A stretch of 64,000 nucleotides of DNA, from positions 1 through 64,000 of the forward strand of contig CABMPP010000006.1 of assembly GCA_902388495.1 (NCBI GenBank), read 5' to 3'. Numbering within the stretch: position 1 is the first letter of the stretch; each line of letters starts with the position of its first letter. Origin of the DNA: an uncultured Bacteroides sp. GTDB taxonomy: Bacteria; Bacteroidota; Bacteroidia; Bacteroidales; Bacteroidaceae. The notes beneath the pieces are model-generated. The model was given only the letters and a program-made list of their open reading frames with translations. It searched no databases and was not told the DNA's origin. Below, piece after piece: positions 43,039 through 51,101 of this stretch. The translations under genes were made by a program, and so were the position numbers.

Positions 43039-44562
43039 ATGTCTGAAACAAAAAGAATCAAAACAGCTCTGGTATCCGTCTACCATAAGGAAGGTTTGGA
43101 CGAAATCATAACCAAACTGCACGAAGAAGGTGTAGAGTTCCTGTCGACCGGTGGAACCCGTCAATTTATAGAATCTTTAGGTTATCCCTGCAAGGCGGTG
43201 GAAGACCTTACTACATACCCTTCCATCCTGGGTGGCCGTGTAAAGACCCTGCATCCGAAAATATTCGGAGGTATTCTCTGCCGCCGCGGACTGGAACAAG
43301 ACATGCAACAAATTGCCAAATATGAAATTCCCGAAATAGACCTCGTTATCGTCGACTTATACCCGTTTGAAGCAACCGTTGCCAGCGGTGCCGACGAACC
43401 GGCCATCATCGAGAAGATCGATATAGGCGGTATCTCACTGATTCGTGCCGCTGCCAAGAATTACAACGATGTGGTGATCGTCGCTTCGCAAGCCCAGTAT
43501 CAGCCGCTCCGCGATATGCTGATGGAGCATGGTGCCGTTACTTCCCTCGAAGAACGCCGCTGGTTTGCCAAAGAGGCTTTCTCTGTTTCCTCTCACTACG
43601 ACTCGGCTATCTTCAACTACTTCGATGGTGAAGAAGGCTCTGCTTTCCGTTGCTCTGCCAATAATCAGAAGACTTTGCGTTACGGTGAAAACCCGCATCA
43701 GAAAGGTTATTTCTATGGCAACATCGACACCATGTTCGATCAGATTCATGGTAAGGAAATCTCTTACAATAATTTGCTGGATATCAACGCTGCCGTTGAT
43801 TTGATAGACGAATTCGACGATCTGACCTTTGCCATACTGAAACATAACAACGCTTGCGGCCTGGCTTCCCGCCTTACGGTGCTGGATGCTTGGAACGATG
43901 CACTTGCCGGAGACCCGGTATCGGCTTTCGGTGGTGTGCTTATCACCAACGGCGTGATAGACAAAGAGGCTGCCGAAGAGATCAACAAGATATTCTTTGA
44001 GGTGATCATTGCTCCTGACTATGATGTGGATGCACTGGAAATCCTCGGTCAGAAGAAGAACCGTATTATTCTGGTTCGCAAGCAGGCTGCCCTGCCCAAG
44101 AAGCAATTCCGTTCTTTGCTGAACGGTGTGCTGGTACAGGACCGCGACCTCAAGGTAGAAACTCCCGAAGAACTGAAGACCGTAACTACCAAAGCTCCTA
44201 CGGCTGAAGAAATAGAAGACATGCTCTTTGCCAACAAGATTGTGAAGAACAGCAAGTCCAATGCGATTGTACTGGCAAAAGGCAAGCAATTGCTGGCAAG
44301 CGGTGTAGGCCAGACCAGCCGCGTAGATGCCTTGAAGCAAGCCATCGAGAAAGCCAAGAACTTCGGCTTCGACCTGAATGGCGCCGTAATGGCCAGCGAT
44401 GCTTTCTTCCCCTTCCCCGATTGTGTGGAGATTGCAGGCAACGAAGGCATAACTGCCGTTATCCAGCCGGGCGGAAGCATCAAAGATGAACTTTCGTTTG
44501 AGTATTGCAACGAGCATGACATGGCAATGGTAATTACCGGATTCCGTCATTTTAAACATTAA
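43039..44562 (+). CDS. purH: Bifunctional AICAR formyltransferase / IMP cyclohydrolase
   Basis: 507 residues, the usual PurH size. The N-terminal MGS-like cyclohydrolase domain (K-T-A-L-V-S-V-Y, S-T-G-G-T, G-R-V-K-T-L-H-P-K-I-F-G-G) is followed by the formyltransferase domain (L-R-Y-G-E-N-P-H-Q-K, K-H-N-N-A-C-G, D-P-V-S-A-F-G-G). It performs the last two steps of IMP synthesis. mreB starts 15 bases later, so it may be co-transcribed with the cell-shape genes. Confidence 0.95.
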   Translation: MSETKRIKTALVSVYHKEGLDEIITKLHEEGVEFLSTGGTRQFIESLGYPCKAVEDLTTYPSILGGRVKTLHPKIFGGILCRRGLEQDMQQIAKYEIPEIDLVIVDLYPFEATVASGADEPAIIEKIDIGGISLIRAAAKNYNDVVIVASQAQYQPLRDMLMEHGAVTSLEERRWFAKEAFSVSSHYDSAIFNYFDGEEGSAFRCSANNQKTLRYGENPHQKGYFYGNIDTMFDQIHGKEISYNNLLDINAAVDLIDEFDDLTFAILKHNNACGLASRLTVLDAWNDALAGDPVSAFGGVLITNGVIDKEAAEEINKIFFEVIIAPDYDVDALEILGQKKNRIILVRKQAALPKKQFRSLLNGVLVQDRDLKVETPEELKTVTTKAPTAEEIEDMLFANKIVKNSKSNAIVLAKGKQLLASGVGQTSRVDALKQAIEKAKNFGFDLNGAVMASDAFFPFPDCVEIAGNEGITAVIQPGGSIKDELSFEYCNEHDMAMVITGFRHFKH

Positions 44563-44576
44563 TATTCAATTAAACA

Positions 44577-45599
44577 ATGGGATTATTCTCTTTCACACAA
44601 GAAATAGCGATGGACCTTGGCACAGCCAATACCATCATCACCACAAACGGTAAGATTGTGGTGGATGAGCCTTCGGTAGTGGCGCTGGATCGTCGTACTG
44701 ACAAGATGATTGCCGTGGGCGACAAGGCAAAGATGATGCACGAAAAGACCCACGAAAACATACGTACCATCCGTCCGCTGCGCGACGGTGTAATTGCCGA
44801 CTTCTATGCTTGCGAGCAGATGATACGCGGACTTATCAAGATGGTGAACAACCGTAACCGTCTCTTCTCTCCTTCACTCCGTATGGTAATCGGTGTTCCT
44901 TCGGGAAGTACCGAAGTAGAGCTGCGTGCTGTACGCGACTCTGCCGAACATGCCGGCGGACGTGATGTTTACCTGATTTTCGAACCCATGGCTGCTGCCA
45001 TCGGTATCGGCATCGACGTAGAGGCACCGGAGGGTAACATGATTGTAGATATAGGTGGTGGTTCAACTGAAATTGCCGTTATCTCCTTGGGAGGTATCGT
45101 GGCAAACAACTCCATCCGCATTGCCGGTGACGACCTGACTGCCGATATTCAGGAGTACATGAGCCGTCAGCACAATGTAAAGGTCAGCGAACGTATGGCC
45201 GAACGTATTAAAATCAATGTAGGTGCTGCCTTGACCGAACTGGGTGAAGATGCTCCCGAAGATTACATCGTTCATGGTCCGAACCGTATTACGGCATTGC
45301 CCATGGAAGTGCCGGTATGCTATCAGGAAGTGGCTCACTGTCTGGAAAAGTCTATCTCCAAGATTGAGACGGCTATCCTGAATGCACTGGAGAACACACC
45401 TCCCGAACTGTATGCCGACATTGTACACAATGGCATCTATCTGGCAGGTGGCGGTGCTCTGCTCCGCGGACTGGACAAGCGTCTGACAGACAAAATCAAC
45501 ATACCGTTCCACATTGCGGAAGACCCCTTGCATGCTGTTGCCAAAGGTACGGGCGTAGCATTGAAGAACGTCGACCGCTTCTCATTCCTGATGAGATAA
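44577..45599 (+). CDS. mreB: Rod shape-determining protein MreB
   Basis: 340 residues of an actin-fold ATPase: D-L-G-T-A-N-T at the first phosphate loop, V-D-I-G-G-G-S-T-E at the second and L-A-G-G-G-A-L-L-R-G near the end. It forms membrane-bound filaments that guide lateral wall synthesis. It is followed after 9 bases by mreC and heads the elongation-machinery genes mreBCD-mrdA-rodA. Confidence 0.96.
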   Translation: MGLFSFTQEIAMDLGTANTIITTNGKIVVDEPSVVALDRRTDKMIAVGDKAKMMHEKTHENIRTIRPLRDGVIADFYACEQMIRGLIKMVNNRNRLFSPSLRMVIGVPSGSTEVELRAVRDSAEHAGGRDVYLIFEPMAAAIGIGIDVEAPEGNMIVDIGGGSTEIAVISLGGIVANNSIRIAGDDLTADIQEYMSRQHNVKVSERMAERIKINVGAALTELGEDAPEDYIVHGPNRITALPMEVPVCYQEVAHCLEKSISKIETAILNALENTPPELYADIVHNGIYLAGGGALLRGLDKRLTDKINIPFHIAEDPLHAVAKGTGVALKNVDRFSFLMR

Positions 45600-45608
45600 T
45601 ACCGGCGT

Positions 45609-46454
45609 ATGCGAAATTTACTGAACTTCCTTATTAAATACAATTACTGGTTCCTCTTTCTGCTGTTAGAGGTGGCCAGTTTTGTTTTATTGTTTCGCTT
45701 CAACCATTATCAGCAGAGTGTGTATTTCACTTCTGCCAACGGAGTGGCGGGGAAGGTTTATGAGATTTCGGGCGGCATCAGTTCTTATTTCCACTTGAAG
45801 TCCGTCAACGAAGATTTGCTGGACCGCAACATGTGGCTGGAACAGCGGGTAGCTTCTCTGGAGAACACATTGAAGGAGAAGGGAGTGGACTCTGCAAGGC
45901 TTTATAGCCTGGAGCGGCTTGCTACCGACCAGTATCGGATATTCAAGGCGAACGTCATAAAGAATAGTCTGAACCGGGCAGACAACTACATTACCCTGGA
46001 CCGTGGCACTTCGACAGGTATCCGTCCCGAGATGGGGGTGGTGGATGCCAATGGCGTGGTAGGTATTGTGTATAAAACCTCTCCCAATTATTCACTGGTC
46101 ATTCCGTTGCTGAACAGTAAGTCCAGTATCAGTTGCAAGATTGTGGGCAGTGATTATTTCGGTTATCTGAAGTGGGAGGGAGGCGATTCGCGTTTCGCTT
46201 ATCTGAAGGACTTGCCCCGTCATGCCGAATTCAACCTGGGAGACACGGTGGTGACCAGTGGTTATTCTACGGTATTTCCCGAAGGTGTTTTGGTAGGTAC
46301 GGTAGATGATATGTCCGACTCGCACGACGGGCTTTCGTACCTGTTGAAGATAAAGCTGGCTACGGACTTTGGAAAGGTGAGTAATGTGCGCGTCATATCG
46401 CGTAGCGGACAAGAGGAGCAGAAGGCGCTGGAAAATGACAAAGATTTGAAGTGA
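45609..46454 (+). CDS. mreC: Rod shape-determining protein MreC
   Basis: 281 residues: one N-terminal membrane segment (about 11-30), a coiled coil (about 65-95: E-Q-R-V-A-S-L-E-N-T-L-K-E-K) and the MreC beta domain (D-R-G-T-S-T-G-I-R-P-E-M-G-V-V). It links MreB in the cytoplasm with PBP2 in the periplasm. The tail is charged. Confidence 0.93.
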   Translation: MRNLLNFLIKYNYWFLFLLLEVASFVLLFRFNHYQQSVYFTSANGVAGKVYEISGGISSYFHLKSVNEDLLDRNMWLEQRVASLENTLKEKGVDSARLYSLERLATDQYRIFKANVIKNSLNRADNYITLDRGTSTGIRPEMGVVDANGVVGIVYKTSPNYSLVIPLLNSKSSISCKIVGSDYFGYLKWEGGDSRFAYLKDLPRHAEFNLGDTVVTSGYSTVFPEGVLVGTVDDMSDSHDGLSYLLKIKLATDFGKVSNVRVISRSGQEEQKALENDKDLK

Positions 46455-46493
46455 TAAGTAATTTCAGTTGAAAACAGTAAAATCTAAAAGAAA

Positions 46494-46994
46494 TTGGTAA
46501 TCAATTATCTGCATAAAATAGGGTGGTTTATTGGTTTGGTACTGTTGCAAGTGCTGATACTGAACAATGTGCATATAGCAGGATATGCCACTCCGTTTCT
46601 ATACATTTACCTGATATTGAAATTCGAATCGGACACTCCCCGCAATGCATTGATGCTATGGGCATTCTGCCTGGGACTGGCGGTGGATGTCTTCTCGGAC
46701 ACTCCGGGCATGAATGCGGCGGCTACGGTGTTGCTGGCTTTCCTGCGTCCCACTTTCCTGCGGCTGTTCGTGCCTCGCGATACACTGGAAAGCATTGTGC
46801 CCTCTATTCGTACAATGGGTGTTTCTCCTTTCTTGAAATACCTGGTTGTCAGTGTCTTTGTGCATCATGGAGTGTTGCTTACCATTGAATTCTTCTCCTT
46901 TGCCCACATGGGCACGCTGCTGCTGAGAATTGTGGCAAGCACGTTGCTCACCGTAGTCTGCATCATGGCGGTGGAGGGGATGAGGAAGAAGTGA
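46494..46994 (+). CDS. mreD: Rod shape-determining protein MreD
   Basis: 166 residues with five to six hydrophobic segments, the size and pattern of MreD, in the canonical position after mreC. The start is a TTG at 46494 (M-V-I-N-Y-L-H-K-I-G-W) with only an A/G-rich region before it. No ATG or GTG fits the N-terminus, so translation may be weak. The stop codon lies in the first unit of an 8-bp tandem array. Confidence 0.88.
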   Translation: MVINYLHKIGWFIGLVLLQVLILNNVHIAGYATPFLYIYLILKFESDTPRNALMLWAFCLGLAVDVFSDTPGMNAAATVLLAFLRPTFLRLFVPRDTLESIVPSIRTMGVSPFLKYLVVSVFVHHGVLLTIEFFSFAHMGTLLLRIVASTLLTVVCIMAVEGMRKK

Positions 46995-47038
46995 TAGGGT
47001 GATAAAGTGATAGAGTGATAGGATGATAAAGTGATTGA
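46991..47038. repeat. Six tandem 8-bp repeats between mreD and mrdA
   Basis: Units GTGATAGG, GTGATAAA, GTGATAGA, GTGATAGG, ATGATAAA and GTGATTGA run without gaps. The first holds the mreD stop codon. The array sets the distance to the mrdA start and could vary by slippage. Confidence 0.75.
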
Positions 47039-47051
47039 TGGGGGTTGAGTA

Positions 47052-48920
47052 ATGGCAAAAGATTATGTACTGGAGAAGCGTAAATATGTGATAGGGGCGG
47101 CGGCTGTGGTCATCGTCCTCCTTTACATGCTCCGGTTGTTCGACTTGCAAATCATGACGGATGATTACAAAAAGAATGCGGACAGTAATGCTTTTCTGAA
47201 TAAGATACAGTACCCTTCGCGAGGGGCTATCTACGACCGCAACGGCAAGTTGCTGGTCTTCAATCAACCGGCTTACGACATTACTTTTGTGCCGCGGGAA
47301 GTGACACAACTGGATACACTCGACTTCTGCAACGCTCTGAACATCACTATGGAGCAGTTCGAGAAGCGGATGAAGGACGTCAGGAACCGCTGGATGAACC
47401 CCGGTTATTCAAAATACACGCATCAGACGTTTATGACGCAACTCTCTGCCGAAGAGTGCGGGGTGTTTCAGGAGAAACTCTTCAAGTTCCCCGGCTTCTA
47501 CATCCAGCGGCGTACCATCCGGCAATATACCTACAACTCTGCCGGACATGCATTGGGAGATATCGGCGAGGTGTCCAAGCGGGAAATCGAAAATGACGAT
47601 TACTACATCCGTGGTGACTATATCGGCAAGCAAGGTATCGAGAAATCCTACGAAAAGTATCTTCGTGGAGAAAAGGGGGTAGAGATACTGCTTCGCGATG
47701 CACATGGGCGCATTCAAGGGCGCTATATGGACGGGCAACTGGACCGTCCTTCCGTGCCGGGCAAGAACCTGACCTTGGGGCTCGACATCGAACTGCAGAT
47801 GCTGGGCGAGCGTCTGCTGAAGAACAAAATCGGTGCAATCGTAGCCATCGAACCGGCCACGGGAGAGATTCTCTGCATGGTTTCCTCACCCTCCTTCGAC
47901 CCTCATCTGATGATCGGACGTCAGCGGGGCAAGAATCACCGTCTGTTGCAGATGGACAAGCGGAAGCCTTTGCTGAACCGTGCTATTATGGGGGCATATC
48001 CACCGGGGTCTACTTTCAAGACTGCCCAGGCGCTGACCTTCCTTCAGGAGGGGATTATCCATGAAGACTATCCGGCTTTCCCTTGTGCGCATGGATTCAA
48101 CTACGGAAGCCTGCATGTGGGGTGTCACGGGCACGGTTCGCCATTGTCATTGATACCCGCCATTGCCACGTCTTGCAACTCTTATTTCTGCTGGGGACTG
48201 TTCCGTATGTTCGGTGACAAGAAATATGGTTCGCCGCAGAATGCCATTACGGTGTGGAAAGACCACATGGTGTCACAAGGCTTCGGCTATAAACTCGGTG
48301 TAGACCTTCCGGGTGAGCAGCGTGGTTTTATTCCGAATGCCAAATTCTATGATAAACCCTACCGGGGTTCCTGGAACGGACTGACGGTTATCAGTATTGC
48401 CATCGGGCAGGGCGAGATTACCGCCACCCCGCTGCAGATAGCCAATCTGGGAGCAACCATTGCCAACCGCGGGCACTTCATCACGCCGCATATCGTAAAG
48501 GAGATACAGGACAATGAACTGGACAGCCTCTACCGCACGCCGCGCTATCCCACCATCGACCGCGAATATTACGAAGAAGTGGTGAAAGGCATGCGCGCTG
48601 CCGTCACCGGAAGTACGGGTAGTGCCACTTGCCGCCTGGTGGGTACTTTCCTGCCCGGCGTGGAGGCATGCGGAAAGACGGGTACGGCGCAGAACCGTGG
48701 GAAGGACCATTCCGTCTTCATGGGGTTTGCACCGATGAACGATCCGAAGATAGCCATTGCGGTATATGTGGAGAACGGTGGTTTCGGGGCGACTTATGGG
48801 GTGCCTATCGGTGCCATTATGATGGACCAGTACTTGCATGGAAAGCTGTCGCCGGAGAATGAGGTACGTGCAGAGGAATATAGCAACCGGGTAATCCTCT
48901 ATGGCGACGAAGAACGATAA
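47052..48920 (+). CDS. mrdA: Penicillin-binding protein 2 (elongation transpeptidase)
   Basis: 622 residues: one membrane anchor (about 12-32), a pedestal domain (G-A-I-Y-D-R-N-G, R-Y-S/Q-Y family pattern), then a class B transpeptidase with active-site S-T-F-K (G-S-T-F-K-T-A), S-C-N and K-T-G-T-A. It cross-links peptidoglycan in the side wall with RodA, whose gene follows. Its position after mreBCD confirms PBP2 rather than FtsI. Confidence 0.94.
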   Translation: MAKDYVLEKRKYVIGAAAVVIVLLYMLRLFDLQIMTDDYKKNADSNAFLNKIQYPSRGAIYDRNGKLLVFNQPAYDITFVPREVTQLDTLDFCNALNITMEQFEKRMKDVRNRWMNPGYSKYTHQTFMTQLSAEECGVFQEKLFKFPGFYIQRRTIRQYTYNSAGHALGDIGEVSKREIENDDYYIRGDYIGKQGIEKSYEKYLRGEKGVEILLRDAHGRIQGRYMDGQLDRPSVPGKNLTLGLDIELQMLGERLLKNKIGAIVAIEPATGEILCMVSSPSFDPHLMIGRQRGKNHRLLQMDKRKPLLNRAIMGAYPPGSTFKTAQALTFLQEGIIHEDYPAFPCAHGFNYGSLHVGCHGHGSPLSLIPAIATSCNSYFCWGLFRMFGDKKYGSPQNAITVWKDHMVSQGFGYKLGVDLPGEQRGFIPNAKFYDKPYRGSWNGLTVISIAIGQGEITATPLQIANLGATIANRGHFITPHIVKEIQDNELDSLYRTPRYPTIDREYYEEVVKGMRAAVTGSTGSATCRLVGTFLPGVEACGKTGTAQNRGKDHSVFMGFAPMNDPKIAIAVYVENGGFGATYGVPIGAIMMDQYLHGKLSPENEVRAEEYSNRVILYGDEER

Positions 48921-48925
48921 TAAAC

Positions 48926-48960
48926 AATTGACAGTTGATAATTGACAATTAACAATTAAA
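48926..48960. repeat. Five tandem 7-bp repeats between mrdA and rodA
   Basis: AATTGAC, AGTTGAT, AATTGAC, AATTAAC and AATTAAA follow one another. The same heptamer family occurs inside the ABC exporter gene at 26431-26451. Confidence 0.7.
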
Positions 48961-48974
48961 TAGTAGATAAACAG

Positions 48975-50426
48975 ATGCGTAGAGATAGTATATGGAAATC
49001 ATTGGATTGGGTGACGATTGTCGTTTACCTGATACTGATTGTATTCGGCTGGTTCAGCATCTGCGGGGCAAGTTACGATTACGGCGACCGTGACTTCCTG
49101 GACTTCTCGACCCGTGCCGGCAAGCAGTTTGTCTGGATTATATGTTCCTTCGGCCTTGGTTTCGTACTGCTGATGCTGGACGATACTATCTATGATATGT
49201 TTGCATACCTTATATATATAGGGCTGATGCTTCTGTTGCTTGTCACCATATTCATTGCGCCCGATACGAAAGGGTCGCGTTCGTGGCTCATCCTGGGGCC
49301 GGTGAGTTTGCAGCCGGCGGAGTTTGCCAAGTTTGCCACGGCCCTGGCGCTGGCCAAGTATATGAGTGCCTATTCCTTCACGATGAAGAACTGGAAGAAT
49401 GCCGTTATGCTGGCGTTCCTCATTCTGCTGCCTATGCTGCTGATTATCATGCAGCGGGAGACCGGTTCGGCGTTAGTGTATGCTGCCTTCTTTCTGATGC
49501 TCTATCGGGAAGGTATGCCGGGAGTAGTGCTGTTCTCCGGCATTTGTGCGGTGGTCTATTTTGTGGTGGGCATCCGCTTCGATGAGGTGATGATTGCAGA
49601 TACTCCGACGCCTATCGGTGAGTTTGCGGTACTGCTGATGGTGCTGCTGTTTGCCGGGGGCATGGTGTGGGTATACAAGAAACGTTGGGGGCCTACGCGG
49701 AATATTATAGGCGGGTCGTTGGCCGTGTTGCTCGTTGCCTATCTGATTTCGGAGTATGCGGTTCCTTTCAATTTGGTGTGGGTGCAGTGGGGGCTGTGCG
49801 TGGTGGTGATCGGCTATCTTATTTTCCTTTCGCTGAGCGAGCGCAGTTCTACGTACTTGCTGGTGGGGCTGTTCGCTCTTGGTTCGATAGGGTTTCTTTA
49901 TTCCAGTGATTATTTCTTTAATAAAGTGCTGGAGCCGCATCAGCAGATACGTATCGAGGTGGTGCTGGGTATGGAAGAGGACTTGGCAGGTGCCGGATAT
50001 AACGTCAACCAATCCAAGATTGCCATCGGTTCCGGCGGACTGACCGGCAAGGGCTTTCTGAACGGTACGCAGACGAAGCTGAAGTATGTGCCGGAACAAG
50101 ATACGGACTTTATCTTCTGTACGGTGGGCGAGGAGGAAGGCTTCATAGGTTCCGCGGCTGTATTGCTGCTGTTCCTTATCCTGATATTGCGTCTTGTTGC
50201 CGTGGCGGAGCGGCAGCCTTCTACCTTCGGGCGGGTGTATGGGTATTCGGTACTCAGCATTTTCCTGTTCCATCTCTTCATTAATATCGGCATGGTGCTG
50301 GGGCTGACGCCGGTTATCGGCATTCCGTTGCCTTTCTTCAGTTATGGCGGGTCTTCACTTTGGGGCTTTACCATCTTGCTCTTTATCTTCCTGCGGATTG
50401 ATGCAGGGCGTAATCGTAGAATCTAA
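48975..50426 (+). CDS. rodA: Peptidoglycan glycosyltransferase RodA
   Basis: 483 residues with about ten membrane segments, a SEDS protein that polymerises lipid II with PBP2. Visible marks are G-S-R-S-W near residue 100, Q-P-A-E-F-A-K-F, the Q-x-x-x-A-I-G-S-G-G-L-x-G-K-G region, E-Q-D-T-D-F-I-F and the late G-I-P-L-P-F-F-S-Y-G-G-S-S. It is longer than E. coli RodA, with extra segments in the middle. Last gene of the cell-shape operon. Confidence 0.94.
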   Translation: MRRDSIWKSLDWVTIVVYLILIVFGWFSICGASYDYGDRDFLDFSTRAGKQFVWIICSFGLGFVLLMLDDTIYDMFAYLIYIGLMLLLLVTIFIAPDTKGSRSWLILGPVSLQPAEFAKFATALALAKYMSAYSFTMKNWKNAVMLAFLILLPMLLIIMQRETGSALVYAAFFLMLYREGMPGVVLFSGICAVVYFVVGIRFDEVMIADTPTPIGEFAVLLMVLLFAGGMVWVYKKRWGPTRNIIGGSLAVLLVAYLISEYAVPFNLVWVQWGLCVVVIGYLIFLSLSERSSTYLLVGLFALGSIGFLYSSDYFFNKVLEPHQQIRIEVVLGMEEDLAGAGYNVNQSKIAIGSGGLTGKGFLNGTQTKLKYVPEQDTDFIFCTVGEEEGFIGSAAVLLLFLILILRLVAVAERQPSTFGRVYGYSVLSIFLFHLFINIGMVLGLTPVIGIPLPFFSYGGSSLWGFTILLFIFLRIDAGRNRRI

Positions 50427-50459
50427 AGGACTTGATTTCTTTTCTTATGGAGGCACTCC

Positions 50460-50591
50460 CGTTTCCATATAGGGGAACGCGCGTTCCCATAAGGAGAAAC
50501 TGGCGTTCCCATTAGGAGAAACGCTCGTTCCCATTAGGAGAAACTGCCGTTTCCGCGGGCAGAAACGCTCGTTTCCTACCGTAGGAAACTG
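50460..50591. repeat. Six tandem 22-bp palindromic units
   Basis: Units start at 50460, 50482, 50504, 50526, 50548 and 50570, each opening with CGTTyCC and closing with GnAAAC or GGGAAC, so each is an imperfect palindrome. The third and fourth units differ only at the end. A degenerate copy precedes the array. It fills the gap between rodA and the convergent gldH gene and may serve as a bidirectional end signal. Confidence 0.85.
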
Positions 50592-50615
50592 TAATGGCTT
50601 TATTTACAGAGGTTT

Positions 50616-51101
50616 CTATCGATCTAATTTGATGCCGATATCATTGATTCCGGGCAGTGTTTCGTCCGGTAGGGTGTAGGCTACTTTGAAGAGATATGTA
50701 CCCGGCTTGTCTATTTGTACGCTTCCTGCCGGAAATGCAGATTGGTACAGGCCGCCCCAGCCGTCTCCTTTCCATATACCTTCTTTATCTGCCAGGATGA
50801 GTTGCAGGGTGTCTGCAGGGAGACTCTTTCCGTCGGGGGCAGTACAACTGACGGAGAGGTTGATGTTTTGATAAGGATAGTTGTTCCGGTTTCGGATTTC
50901 GACGGACAGCTTGTAGTAAGTAAGTGAATCGGGGACTTCTGCACTGAAGCAGAGTGTATCTTCCCGCTGCCAACCTTCGGTGGGGATGGATTGGAAGACA
51001 TGATACACTGTCTGCTCGTTGCAAGCACTCAATGCACTTGCAACGAACAGCAGGATAATACTTTTCAGACCAAAGTTTCTATTCTTGAGCAGGCTTCTCA
51101 T
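50616..51101 (-). CDS. gldH: GldH family lipoprotein
   Basis: 161 residues from the ATG at 51101. The lipoprotein signal ends in L-S-A-C. The body (V-Y-H-V-F-Q-S-I-P-T-E-G-W, N-R-N-N-Y-P-Y-Q-N-I) fits GldH, a gliding-motility lipoprotein family kept in non-gliding Bacteroides. The start overlaps the ricT gene by 23 bases. A longer frame reaching 51407 would be an antiparallel-free extension in another frame of ricT and lacks a signal, so it is rejected. Cellular role here is unknown. Confidence 0.85.
   Translation of the reverse strand: MRSLLKNRNFGLKSIILLFVASALSACNEQTVYHVFQSIPTEGWQREDTLCFSAEVPDSLTYYKLSVEIRNRNNYPYQNINLSVSCTAPDGKSLPADTLQLILADKEGIWKGDGWGGLYQSAFPAGSVQIDKPGTYLFKVAYTLPDETLPGINDIGIKLDR

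Noticed and set aside
50460..50591. CRISPR array
   Set aside because: The 22-bp units follow one another without spacers and no cas gene is near. The same holds for the other arrays.
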